Part shown: piece by piece, positions 22,676-32,714 of the stretch
How positions within the stretch are numbered: position 1 is the stretch's first letter
Layout: each line of letters opens with the position of its first letter
NCBI RefSeq assembly: GCF_012489685.1
Contig: NC_080041.1
Coordinates: 27,579,780-27,643,779, forward strand
Direction: 5' to 3'
Origin: Lotus japonicus
Taxonomy: Eukaryota > Streptophyta > Magnoliopsida > Fabales > Fabaceae
DNA: 64,000 bases
The notes under the pieces: model-generated
Database searches by the model: none
What the model was told of the DNA's origin: nothing
Seen by the model: only the letters and a program-made list of their open reading frames with translations
Position numbers and translations under genes: made by a program

Positions 22676-23703
22676 AGTTGTGTTCTGTTTGTTTCGTTTC
22701 AGTGTGTTGTTATTCTGTTCAAAGACTACGTCGTGTTCATTGTTTGTGGTTTCTGTATTTGCTTAAGTGTCAAGACTATGTGGTTTGTCTATTAAGACTT
22801 GGTAGCATGCACTCTTTTCTCTACCCATTAGGGAGAGTTTTTAACGAGGCATGATGTTAATTTTTAATGAAAAAACAGGTATGCACTCTTTTCTCTACCC
22901 CAGGCGGGAGAGTTTTTAACGAGGCATAACCTTTAAAAATTTCTTGAGTGCTTTGTTAGCATTTAAGTTACTTTTCAACTTAGGTCTATCAATTGGGCGA
23001 TTCCAGACAATTGAGAAAGAGTAAGTCTCTTAAAACTAGAGCGTTTGACCACGAATTCATAAGCATAGCCTTAACTTGGATTAAGCTTGTCCAACTTAAG
23101 CACAAAGTCTCCAAGCGAGCAAATTTCTATATCAGAACAAATTGCGCTTCTGATCTTTTTATTTTTGATTCACTTCAAAATGCAAAGGCCTTGTGAATTC
23201 AAAGAATAGTTGTTAAAGAAAAATCAATTTTTTCTTGAAACAGAAAATTTTGAATAAGCCCAGGGCTTCGAGTTTTGTAAGAATCTGTCAAAGCCTTCTT
23301 TATAAGGTAGACAACTTGTTAAGATCAACGCCTTTGTGGATAAACGAGTCCAGAAGAGAGGTATTTTCGCAGTACGTTATTTTCATATTCTTATACTGTT
23401 AGAGCAGTACTTTAAGTTTAGAGAACACAATAACTTTCGAGTTAGATTACTGAGTTATTACTTTTTAAGAAGGTATGGGAGATTTTAGAGGAAGATAAGT
23501 GATTTTAAAGCATAGTATAGGGGTGACACTTTGAACTTAAAACTTTGTTGCATTAAAATTAGAGGGGGGGGGGGGGGGGGGGGCGTTACATTTAATTTAA
23601 AGCGGGGGCTGCAGGAAGTAAAAAGCAGGAAACTAAGTCAACCGTTTGGTATAAGACCAACGGGAAACAAAATACCATTTCAACTACTTTTCTCAAAAGG
23701 GGA
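22676..23703. other. spacer between Tat pol and antisense genes, with poly-G
   Basis: About 1 kb without coding frames. Two direct copies of a block containing atgcactcttttctctaccc (about 22807 and 22880) are followed by gggagagtttttaacgaggc. An uninterrupted run of 20 G lies at 23564-23583, followed by cgttaca. The 3' ends of pol and of the antisense unit converge here, so the region probably holds terminators for both. Confidence 0.6.
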
Positions 23704-24723
23704 CTAATTGTTTTCCCCTTCGCCCTCTTTGTTGTTGTCGTTGTTGTCTTTGTCTTCTTCTTCTTCTTCCTCTTCTTGTTCTTCTTCTTCTTCCTCGTCA
23801 AAGTTGGGCGTGACTAATCTTCCCTCGATGATCCTAGCATAAGGATCAATACCTTCGGTCTTGATGGGAATGTCAGGGTTGAGGAGCAAAATTTGTTCTT
23901 TGGCCTTGTTAAAGCCAGCTTCAAGTTGGGAAAGGATGGAAGCCTTCAAGGAGGTGGTTTCGGCGGAAAGGGTAGCAACGGATTCCTTCAAATTCATGTT
24001 CTCAGAGACGAAAAGATCTGCCTTTTCCTTCATCTTTTTATTTTCTTCTTCTTTCGCCTTCATCAAGGCTTGATCATCTTGGAAGGCCTTCTGCAGTTTC
24101 TCAAGTTCCAAAGTCAGATCCGCGACTTTCTTCTCACTGGCTTGATTAGACTTTTCCATCAACTTCATAGCAGATTTCAGTTTGGCATTTTCCTTCTCTT
24201 GATCTTCAAGCTTTTTGGAAGCAGAAAGCCCATCAAACCCATGAGATTCAATCTCAATCATTTTGGAGATGGCCGCAATCTCTAAGCCTTTAGTCATCAA
24301 AGCTTGACACGCTTCTTGAAGGCCGATTTTCCTGATTCTCTCCCTGTCAGCCTCAAAAACCAGGTTAGTGTCCACCAAGGAGTTAAAGTTAACGCGAGAA
24401 TCCCAGAGTGAAGTGACGTCATGGGAAGTCATATCCTCAAATTCTTTAAGGGTGTATTTCCACGAAGGGGGTGGGGCGCTGGAAGATCCATGTTGATTTC
24501 CTCCCTTTGTTGTGAATCCCTTCATGGACGTTTGGATGAGAGTTTTCTCAGTGGTCTTCTCAGAGGCTTGATTCTTTCTTTTCTTTTTTGGGGGCTGACT
24601 CCTGTTTGATTCTGAATGACTTCCTTCTGGCTCGGTCAGAGTTTTGGCAGGAGAAGGCTTGTTTTTCAACGCCTGTTGCTCACGACGGAAGCGGAGGATG
24701 TCATCTTCAGAAAGGCGTGCCAT
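23704..24723 (-). CDS. antisense coiled-coil acidic protein of the Tat element
   Basis: A 339-codon minus-strand frame opens with MARLSEDDILRFRREQQ. It has a basic Lys/Arg patch (about 45-52, PPKKKRKN, nuclear-localisation-like), then a long heptad-rich coiled coil (about 165-265, with KLEDQEKENAKLKSAMKL), and ends in a highly acidic tail of Glu/Asp/Asn (about 305-339). I recognise no enzymatic domain. It follows the 24806-25591 frame by 82 bp on the same strand. A good donor (TG|GTAAGG) near 24813 and an acceptor (tttcag) near 24730 suggest the two may be exons of one gene, although the simplest junction does not keep frame. It has no stops and looks functional. Confidence 0.75.
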   Translation of the reverse strand: MARLSEDDILRFRREQQALKNKPSPAKTLTEPEGSHSESNRSQPPKKKRKNQASEKTTEKTLIQTSMKGFTTKGGNQHGSSSAPPPSWKYTLKEFEDMTSHDVTSLWDSRVNFNSLVDTNLVFEADRERIRKIGLQEACQALMTKGLEIAAISKMIEIESHGFDGLSASKKLEDQEKENAKLKSAMKLMEKSNQASEKKVADLTLELEKLQKAFQDDQALMKAKEEENKKMKEKADLFVSENMNLKESVATLSAETTSLKASILSQLEAGFNKAKEQILLLNPDIPIKTEGIDPYARIIEGRLVTPNFDEEEEEEQEEEEEEEDKDNNDNNKEGEGENN

Positions 24724-24805
24724 CTTAGCTGAAATGGATAAGAAAATATATTAAGTCAGAAGTCAGTGAAAAAGATGCAAGTTAGAAATACAAAAGGGGC
24801 GGTCC

Positions 24806-25591
24806 TTACCAACAAATTTTGCTAAGTTTCTTTTTTTTGAATGCATCGTAAAAATCTGTGAGGTTTAGATTAATCGTTGACAAGAAGTCAACTTCCAGTT
24901 TTTCATCAATTGTCAGAGAAGTTTCGGGTACTTTGTAAATAAGTTCAGGCTTATTAGTCCAGTAAAAGGGGAATCGGGGGGTGCCATCATCAAAGTAGAA
25001 AATATCTCTATTTTGTTCAGATTCTCTAAGTTTGAAAAATTTGGCTTTCCAATGTTTGTAATTGCTCCTAAAAAGGGTAAATAAGCCACTCCCCCTAGCG
25101 GAAGATAAAGAAATATATTCGCCTTTTACTTTCATTCCAGAGGTTTCAAAGAAGGAAAAGAACTTCTTGCAGGTAGGGACTATATTTAAGCAGACGCATA
25201 ACAGTTCAAAAGCTCTAAGGTAAGCCCAACCATTAGCAGAGAGTTGAGTTGGGGCGATGTTCATTAGAGTTAGGCTAGAACAGGTGAAATCGGAAAGGGG
25301 AAGCTTGTACTCAAGATCTAGGAAGATGGTTTTGAAGAAATAGGTATGATTTCTGCCGTTGGAGTCAGGTTTTCCAAAACAACAAGGTTCATCAGGGTCA
25401 CAGGCAATGATGTCTAAATGGGCATCATTTCCGTCAGCCCTAAAAGTGTATTGGGTTAACAAATCCAGTACTTTGGGAATGGTACGAAATTCACTAAACC
25501 TAGTTGCGATTTTGCGTGAGATCCATAATGAATCAGCGGCTGTGGATTCCTTACGGTTTTTAGGTGCTTTACGGGGATTTTTGGCAACCAT
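24806..25591 (-). CDS. antisense 'putative gypsy type transposon' domain protein
   Basis: A 261-codon minus-strand frame starting MVAKNPRKAPKNRK. A basic N-terminus is followed by a domain whose pattern LPLSDFTCSSLTLMNIAPTQ, then NGWAYLRAFELLC, then FFSFF (about 95-150) matches the family annotated in plant genomes as 'putative gypsy type transposon' (Pfam PF04195, recalled, not searched). The role of this family is not known. It lies between pol and the 3' LTR in opposite orientation, with its own TATA-like box upstream. The frame may continue by splicing into 23704-24723. Confidence 0.75.
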   Translation of the reverse strand: MVAKNPRKAPKNRKESTAADSLWISRKIATRFSEFRTIPKVLDLLTQYTFRADGNDAHLDIIACDPDEPCCFGKPDSNGRNHTYFFKTIFLDLEYKLPLSDFTCSSLTLMNIAPTQLSANGWAYLRAFELLCVCLNIVPTCKKFFSFFETSGMKVKGEYISLSSARGSGLFTLFRSNYKHWKAKFFKLRESEQNRDIFYFDDGTPRFPFYWTNKPELIYKVPETSLTIDEKLEVDFLSTINLNLTDFYDAFKKKKLSKICW

Positions 25592-25985
25592 TTTGGAGAA
25601 CCTACCTGAAATTAAAGAAGAGGGGGGTTGTCAGGGTAGAAATGTGATGAATAAGTTGTTATAGGTATGTTAGGCAGCCAGGTTTCAAATTCTGGGTAAA
25701 ATGATTTATGTGCAGAAAATTTTGGTATGATTTCTAAGTTTAGGAGAAGGAGCAGCAGTAGATGAAGTGTAAAAACTTAAGGTTGATAAATAAGTACTTG
25801 AAGGGAATGAGGATTTACCAGGAGAAAATTGTAGAACCTTGAGGGAGGTGAAAGCGTTTTTGTGAGAATTCCTGAAAGTTCTCCAGGTACTTGAGACAGA
25901 GCAGCGAATATCTTTAGAAGTTGTGGAGAAAATTACTAGAAAGTAGGGAAGGTAGAAGATGGTAAGAAAAAGATTTTGGGTCACG

Positions 25986-25993
25986 TTTTATAG
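25986..25993 (-). promoter_or_regulatory. TATA-like box for the Tat antisense unit
   Basis: The minus strand reads ctataaaa, about 395 bp upstream of the ATG at 25591. It lies inside the retrotransposon, outside the LTR, so the antisense unit appears to have its own promoter. Function is inferred from motif and position. Confidence 0.4.
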
Positions 25994-26633
25994 TGTTAAT
26001 GGGTTCCAGGCGCGTCGATTCATATGTAGGCAGAATCAATAAACTTTGAGACGTGTCTCTTAAGGGGCCTTTAATTTTTACCTTGGAAACGTTTCTGGAA
26101 AGTAAACGGGTTTGCGTGTGGATAGAGTTGAGAATAGGTAATTATTACTTTTGTGCCGTTTGATAGAGTTATGTCAGTGGAAATTAAATGCTGAGTGGAG
26201 GTGAATTTTGGGAAACGTCAGGCGTCGTTTCACCATGGGGTTTCAAATTTCAAAATATTTGCATATCTTATCTGTGATTATGACAGGAATATGACAGTGA
26301 AGTGATGGGAAGAGATCTCGGTCAGAATCTTAAAAAAGAGAGCAGGTGGAGTAACTTCAATGATCGACAAGGGCGAAGCTCCTTTCTACTTAAAAAAAAA
26401 AAAAAAAAAAGGCATAGGTTCTTTTACTTGTTACAAGGGCGAAGTTGATGTTGTTTATTAAGGGCGAAGTTGATGTTGTTTATTATGTATCATCTTTTGC
26501 TTGTAACAAGTTGTTTAGGCTTAGTGTTATTAACTTTATATGTTAAGGGGCTTTGAGTATTGTATTGTGGGCTTACTTAAAAGACACACTGCACCTTAAA
26601 ATGGCTTTTAAGATTAGGTGTCTTGTGGGCTTG

Positions 26634-26858
26634 TGTACTGTTATCGGGCTTACAACTTTTGTATTATGTGGGCTTACTGAATTTGTACTATTGGGCCAGG
26701 CGACTCATGACCCGAACGGGTCAAAACACCATAATATATAAGGAGGACACCGCCCATGCGGTGGGGGATCCAACACTTTTTTACTCATTTGCTATCTTGT
26801 CATTTTCTACTTTTATTGCCTAATTGCTTAGCCCTGACCGGAGATTTAGACCGGAACA
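26634..26858 (+). repeat. 3' LTR of the Tat element
   Basis: 225 bp, two mismatches to the 5' LTR. The bases immediately upstream (taggtgtcttgtgggct) are not a clean polypurine tract, which is odd for a young element. A run of 19 A at 26392-26410 and a 22-bp direct duplication (agggcgaagttgatgttgtt) at about 26427-26483 lie farther upstream. Confidence 0.93.
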
Positions 26859-27104
26859 ATTTTGATCATTTTTTTTCCTATTTATTTGTCACGTTTACAA
26901 TTTCAAGGGAGCATTAACTATGCTTTACTAATTATACCCTTAATTTATTGTTGGTAAGAAAATTGAAAAGCTAGAATTAATAAGAGAGATAAATGATATA
27001 TTACGAAATTAGATAATATTTTTAATAAAACAAGAACATTAAATGTTATTTTTTAATAAATGTGTCACAACTTTAAAGTGACAAATATTAAGGTACAGAG
27101 GGAA

Positions 27105-27863
27105 TACATTATTTTCCTGTATTTAGCTCTCGAAGTCACTTTGTAAGCCCCGTTTTTTTTTAAGGCGAAAAGAATTTAATAAATTAAATAGCGCTAGGGT
27201 GCTAAAAACCTATATATAAAAAAAAATTCCAAGCCAACTCACCCTCAAAGGAAAATGAACCTTCGGCAAAAAACAGAGGCAAGGACAAAGACTAATTTTA
27301 AACCATGGACATATAAAGGAAATTAAATTTTTAGCCTTCATAATATAACTTTTTAATATTAATATTAGGAACAATATGGCGCATAATGTTAATATTGCAC
27401 TTCTTGCATAGAATTAGTTTCTCTAGGAATCTTGGTCTGCTTTCTTGATTCCTTGATCAACCTATGACCTTGTAACATTTTGCTCATTAATTATATACAC
27501 ACATATATATGTATGGATATTTGTTTGTTTTCAAAAAAAAAATTTAACTATGTACAAACCAATAGCATCTATATTCATTATACTCACTAAAAATATCTAC
27601 ACTTCATTTTTTAGAATTCCTCATAATGCCACATCACTTATACCACTTTACTAATTATTTATTCCAACCCAACAACTCTTAAAAGTTTCTATAGTGGATC
27701 CCACCATCAATATCACATTTGTATATATATTTTATTATTTATCTTCATTTAATATTAATTGTAATGTTTGTAATAAATACAAGCTTACTTTTTAAGTCTA
27801 GTATAGAGTATCTATTCTCACATACTCATTTTTGCCGTGTTGGAACTGAATATGTACTCTATG
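27105..27863. other. AT-rich spacer, nothing recognised
   Basis: Short AT-rich spacer between the Stowaway-like MITE and the next MITE. It includes a short atat run near 27495-27510. No gene or transposon end was found. Confidence 0.45.
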
Positions 27864-28263
27864 AGAGTATCTCCAATGCTAGTTCTTATTTCTTAGTTCT
27901 TAGCACTATTCATGTGGGCCCGTATTACCACATGTGTTTAAGCAACTCTCAAGCAATTTTGCTCCAACCATGAGTTCTTAGTTCTTACCACTATTCATTT
28001 GGTCCCACCAACCACATTATTTATACTTTTTATTTTCATAAATTAATAAAACAAAACTCATAAAGTTAGAAAGTAATTTGGATGAGAGAGAAATAATTAA
28101 TATTTTAAGCTAAGAACTCAAAAAGTAAAACTTCTTATATAAGAACTGAATTCTTATTTTTAAGAACTAAGGAGTCCACGTGAGCGCCTTCAATTGCAAA
28201 GTTCTTAGTTCTTAGTTTTTAACTCCAAAATAAGAACTAAGAACCTTGCAATGGAGATGCTCT
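27864..28263. mobile_element. MITE with agttcttagttctta-rich termini
   Basis: The left end agagtatctccaatgc and the right end, inverting to agagcatctccattgc, form an imperfect TIR. Both continue into repeated gttcttagttctta words, so the 400-bp element is strongly self-complementary. The gagcatctcca-type terminus occurs in several MULE/hAT-like plant MITE families. No clear 8-9 bp target duplication was found. There is no coding frame. Confidence 0.6.
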
Positions 28264-28609
28264 GAGTTGAGTATGTATTTAACAATGCTCAACTAATTTG
28301 TTGCTAAATTCTTTGCTCATTACTACTTCACAGTTTACATAGCATACATCTCGTGGCATGCGTGCATGACAGATGACCACGTCCAAATTGACTATCATGA
28401 TTGGTTTGATTCTCGTTTAATAAACTGTTAATTGTACTGCATTGGTGGTCGTCTTAGTAGGGTTCAAAAATCAATTTCTGAATATCTGAATAGTGTGACT
28501 ATAGTTATTAATAAATGAGATGTTATGGCTTTGTTTTAATTTTGGTAAATTCTGTGGTACCCACAACTTTTTTTGGGTATGGTACCCCATTAAATAATTC
28601 TATAGATTA
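28264..28609. other. short AT-rich spacer before the LINE
   Basis: About 350 bp with no gene recognised. The LINE copy begins near 28610, apparently by 5' truncation. Confidence 0.4.
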
Positions 28610-28614
28610 TTATC

Positions 28615-30417
28615 ATGTTTTCTTATGTTTCTATACTAGTAAATGGTAGTCCAACAAATGAGTTTAAGATGGAAAAAAGTATTAGACAGGGAGACCCTAT
28701 GGCTCCATTCCTGTTCTTAATTGTGGCAGAAGGTTTGACTGGTATCTTGAGACAAGCAATTTCATCAGGAACTTTTCAACCTATCAGTGTTGGTAGGGGG
28801 GTTAAGGTGGATGTGGCATTACTGCAGTTTGCTGATGATGCTCTCTTTTTTGGGAAAGCATGCTTACAGACAGCACAGGCAATGAAGTGTATTTTGAGAT
28901 GCTTTGAATTGGTATCTGGCATGAAGGTAAATTTTCACAAAAGCAAGTTAGCTGGGCAGTTGATGTTTCTGTAACAGAGAGGTTTGCTGCTTTACTCAAT
29001 TGCAGGAGGATGGATATTCCATTCATTTACTTGGGTTTACCTGTGGGTGCCAATCCAAGACGTTTGTCCACTTGGGAGCCAGTTGTGGAGAAGTTGAGAA
29101 GGAAACTTGCTAGTTGGAAAGGTAAACACTTGACTTTTGGAGGGAGATTATGTTTGATTAAAAGTGTACTTACTGCTTTACCTCTTTTTTACATTTCCTT
29201 CTTCAAAATGCCTATAGGGGTTGCACAGAAATGTAAACAGCTTATGATGAGATTTTTGTGGGGAGGAGGAGAGGAAGATAGGAAAATTTCTTGGGTTAGT
29301 TGGACCCAAATCTGCTCTCCAAAAGAGGTGGGCGGCTTAGGTGTAAGAGACTTGGAAGTTTTTAATGTTGCGTTGTTGGGAAAGTGGAGATGGCGTTTTC
29401 TCCAAGACCGGAATCAATTATGGTGTCAGATCCTGCAATCAAAATATGGCCATGGCGAATCCTCTAAGGCATCTGTTTGGTGGAAGGACCTAGTTAATTC
29501 TTGTGTGGGTGAGAGCGCTGGTCATTGGTTTGAGAGAGGTATCAGTAGGAGGATTGGAGAAGGTGATGACATTCTTTTCTGGCAGGAAGATTGGCATGGT
29601 GGGGGCCCATTTACTAAACTGTTCCCTGATTTGTTTCATATCTCTGTGCAACAACAATGCAGGATTGCTGAGTTGGGCCTATGGTTTGAAGACAATTGGA
29701 ATTGGGAATTAACTTGGTCAAAGGAAATTACAGGTAATCTTATATCTCAAAGAGAAGCCTTGCTTAGGTCTTTATCTGCTGTCCCATTGGTGAGAGGGAG
29801 AAAAGATTCATGGCGTTGGAAATATGAAGGCAGTGGAAATTATACAGTAAGCTCTGCATATGAAAAACTCATGGATTTTGATTTATCAGATATGGATACA
29901 AATTTCAGGACTCTGTGGACAACCTTGGCTCCCTCAAATTCATTAGCTTTGGGTTGGCGAGTTCTTCTTGATCGTATTCAATCAAAGGTAAATCTTATTG
30001 CTCGCAATATTCCTTTGCCTTGTTCCTTGTGTTCTTTGTGCTTGGTACAGGAGGAAAATACAAACCATCTCTTCTTGTTATGTCAATTTGCTTGGCGTGT
30101 TTGGACACTCATCTTTCGATGGTTGGGATGGTTTTTTGTTTCGCCTGGGACTGCTATGGATCATTTTTGACAATTTACTGGCTAAGGCTCAGGTTCAGTG
30201 AGGAAGGGACTTGCAGTAGTTTGGGTGGCAGTTATATGGCAGATATGGATCGCTAGAAATGGGGTGGTGTTCCGTCAAGAAGACCCGGATCCAGAGTGGG
30301 TTTTTGAACAAGCCAGGAATAAAACTTGGCTGTGGTTAAAAGCTAAGAACAGAAATTTCCATCATACAATATCTGATTGGTTGGGCGAACCAATTTCTTG
30401 TTTCGTAGTCCTATAAA
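28615..30417 (+). pseudogene. LINE reverse transcriptase remnant
   Basis: Coding remnants lie in several frames: 28615-28974, 29010-30170 and about 30198-30417. The first contains IRQGDPMAPFLFLIVAEGL and the RT active-site region LLQFADDAL (FADD in place of YADD, usual for plant L1). The second starts at the conserved IYLGLPVG block and includes the zf-RVT-like stretch WRWKYEGSGNYTVSSAYEKL. Frameshifts at about 28960-29010 and near 30170 break the protein, and the endonuclease half is missing. The copy cannot be autonomous. Confidence 0.85.
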
Positions 30418-30726
30418 CTCATGATTTTTTCCTGGTTTTAGATTGCTCCAATCATATTATTTCCATGGGTGAAGTCTGCAGCTGGTTTGCGTGAGAAAGT
30501 AGGCTCCATTTTAAATCACAGCATTTGGAGTGGCTTGTGGGGAATATTTGTGTTGAAGGCTTGGTTTTGGTTCATGGGACTACTGTTTTCTTGCTGATAT
30601 TGTTCGTTACCATGGGATAAATGTGATGTCTGAAACAAGTTCTGTTGCTATTGTGGTTGGTGAATCACACTTGGATCTTATGACAAAATTGGTTTCGTGC
30701 TCATGTGTATTGTGAAGGGATTTGAA

Positions 30727-31273
30727 TAGGGATGGCAATGGGTAGGATCGGGCACGGGTTTTACAATTACCAAACCCAAACCCAAATCTCAGAACCCAAA
30801 CCCAAACCCAAACACAAGCTCTTATGGGCGAAAAAATGAAATCCATGCCTAAACCCATTGGGTTTCGGATTTACCCGAAACCCAAACCCAAACCCATTCC
30901 TTACGTGAAATAGCAACCCGATCCATAAACTACTTTCATCCTCATCCATCACCAAAGTGAGACAACAATAATTTTGAGTTTACTTTCTCAAACATACAAA
31001 AGTACAATTAATCATCAAACACTAAGAACAAAGTTTATAAATATATACATGTATGAGAATTTTTTTGTAATTTTATGTTTTAGGTATCTTTGGGTTCGGG
31101 TTTGGGCGGGTATGGACATGGATTTAACTAATACCTAACCCAAACCCATAAACTGCTACAGTAACGGGCAAAACCCAAACCCAAACCCAAATCCAGTCAA
31201 CTCGGTTTTTGTCCGTCAAATCGGATCGGGTTCGGGCGGGTACCCATGAGTTTGGGCAAAATTGCCATCCCTA
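30727..31273. mobile_element. hAT-type non-autonomous element with 8-bp TSD
   Basis: The ends are TAGGGATGGCAAT (30727) and the inverse attgccatcccta (to 31273). They are flanked by a perfect 8-bp direct repeat gatttgaa (30719-30726 and 31274-31281), the hallmark of hAT insertion. The interior has repeated aacccaaaccc words on the left and ggtttgggcggg words on the right, making the element strongly self-complementary. No transposase frame is present. It inserted into the LINE and is therefore younger. Confidence 0.95.
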
Positions 31274-32030
31274 GATTTGAAGGCACCTTTTTCTCTATCT
31301 GCTACATTGGCTTGAAGATGTTTTGTTTTGCAGGACCTATTTGCATGTTGGAACATTTTCTTGGAAGCTTGCTGCTGGTTTTTTCGTTGGGAGGCTTATT
31401 GCGGGTTGGTGGAATTTGTTGGATTCTTTACCATGGATTAATTGGATACCATGTTGCTCGTGGGTCCTGCAAGGCTTCATTGTGTTGACATGTTCAAAGT
31501 TTCAAAGTAGTATGTCATGCTTGCTGTACAATATTCATTTCATGATGGTGGGTCTCTTTGGGTATCAGTCATGCTTGGATGTTGGATATTGGAATGTTAC
31601 ATGATATTGCTTGGAAGGATTCTGACGTCTTACTGATTGCACTGTTTGCTGCTGGATTTTTTTTTTTTGGCTACTACACTGTCTTGATGTTTTGTATTGA
31701 GCAGCTGAACTTAGTCACCTTAATAGTTGTGATATTTTATATAGTCCTTCTTAGAGTTTTCCTATTGATTATAAGATTTGTGTACTCTTTTTCCTTCACT
31801 AGGTTTTCCCAAGGGGTTTTTCTTGGTAAGGTTTTAATGAGACACTTTTCCTATAATCTTCCTCTAAGGAGGTGGTGGGTGGTGGGTCTATCAGCTTAGT
31901 TGGTGGTTCTTGATCTAGCTACTGTAAAGTTGATACATTTATTTTTTCTATCTCTTGTTCCTACTTGTATTGGGTTGAAGTACCCCTTGTACTTCATTCA
32001 ATATATTTTATCCAGCTTATAAAAAAAAAA

Positions 32031-32711
32031 TGTTATTCAAAGTAAATACTACATTTTTATATTTTACTTTACTTATCAATTAACTTTATCTCATGAAATT
32101 CATTTTTTGATGAAAAATGTACGAGTGGTGGAAACGAATAATGGTGATGAAGATGTGCGTAAAATGACCATGATTGATGGATGCACAGAGCTCAGAAAAC
32201 ACAACTTTCAAATCTCACGTCCCTAAGAATGGAACGCTGCATTACTACGATAAAACACAATCAAAATTTTAACTGGTACATGAGTCTTTATTGTTGAACC
32301 GACTCATTTTGGGTACCACACCTTAGTCTGGCTTAAAGTATCACATCAAGCACCTTTAATGTTTTCCAATTCATGTGGTCTTTTTCTTCCGGTCAATCTT
32401 TCTTCAAGAATGTCCATAAAAACTGTCTGCTGAAAACTAAGCGGTGCTAACATTGTTGCTGTGAACTAACACAAAACGAAGCGATCGATGAATGGAGTAA
32501 TATTTAAGTAAGACCAAGAAAAAAAAAAAATCCTCACATGGTTTACCAACTTGGCATGTTGTTTAAAAACTTCCGCGCGTTTTGAAAAAAAGAGTCTAGA
32601 GCGTAATGGGGTTTATTTTTAATTTTTAAATTATAAAGTAAATACGTGTATTCGTAATATTTTTAGTTGTGGTACGGTACTAGTGAGTTTGTGTAGGGTT
32701 TAGGGTTAGAC
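32031..32711. other. spacer between LINE and Harbinger-like MITE
   Basis: AT-rich spacer of about 680 bp. No coding frame, transposon end or RNA gene was recognised. Confidence 0.4.
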
Positions 32712-32714
32712 TAA

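Larger units (their letters stand above)
17191..26858 (+). mobile_element. complete Tat-lineage Ty3/Gypsy LTR retrotransposon
   Basis: A 9668-bp element bounded by 225-bp direct LTRs (17191-17415 and 26634-26858), each starting TGTACTG and ending GGAACA. It is flanked by the perfect 5-bp target duplication atttt (17186-17190 and 26859-26863). The LTRs differ at only two positions by eye (gacccatg versus gactcatg, tttgttgcc versus tttattgcc), so insertion is recent. Order: LTR, PBS, intact gag-pol, about 1 kb spacer with a poly-G run, two minus-strand ORFs, LTR. The second, cellular-type RNase H and the antisense genes place it in the Tat group of Ty3 elements. It looks potentially autonomous. 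Confidence 0.95.
17158..27104. mobile_element. Stowaway-like MITE split by the Tat element
   Basis: The left end ttcacttcgtttttatatat followed by ctgtcac (17158-17183) pairs with the right end, which inverts to ttccctctgtaccttaatat followed by ttgtcac (27104 inwards). Both are flanked by TA. The pattern matches the ctccctccgt...tgtcac termini of Stowaway/mariner-type MITEs. Removing the 9668-bp retrotransposon and one copy of its 5-bp duplication leaves a MITE of about 274 bp, a normal size. The MITE was therefore the insertion target. Confidence 0.7.
28610..32030 (+). mobile_element. 5'-truncated L1-type LINE, interrupted by an hAT element
   Basis: The region starts inside a reverse-transcriptase domain, continues through the thumb and a zf-RVT-like C-terminal region, and then a 3' tail. 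It ends in the typical plant LINE 3' signature: cttgtacttcattcaatata, then a short spacer, then a 10-A tail at 32021-32030. Truncation at the 5' side is normal for L1 retrotransposition. A 547-bp hAT-type insertion (30727-31273) sits inside it. A flanking target duplication could not be identified. Confidence 0.85.
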
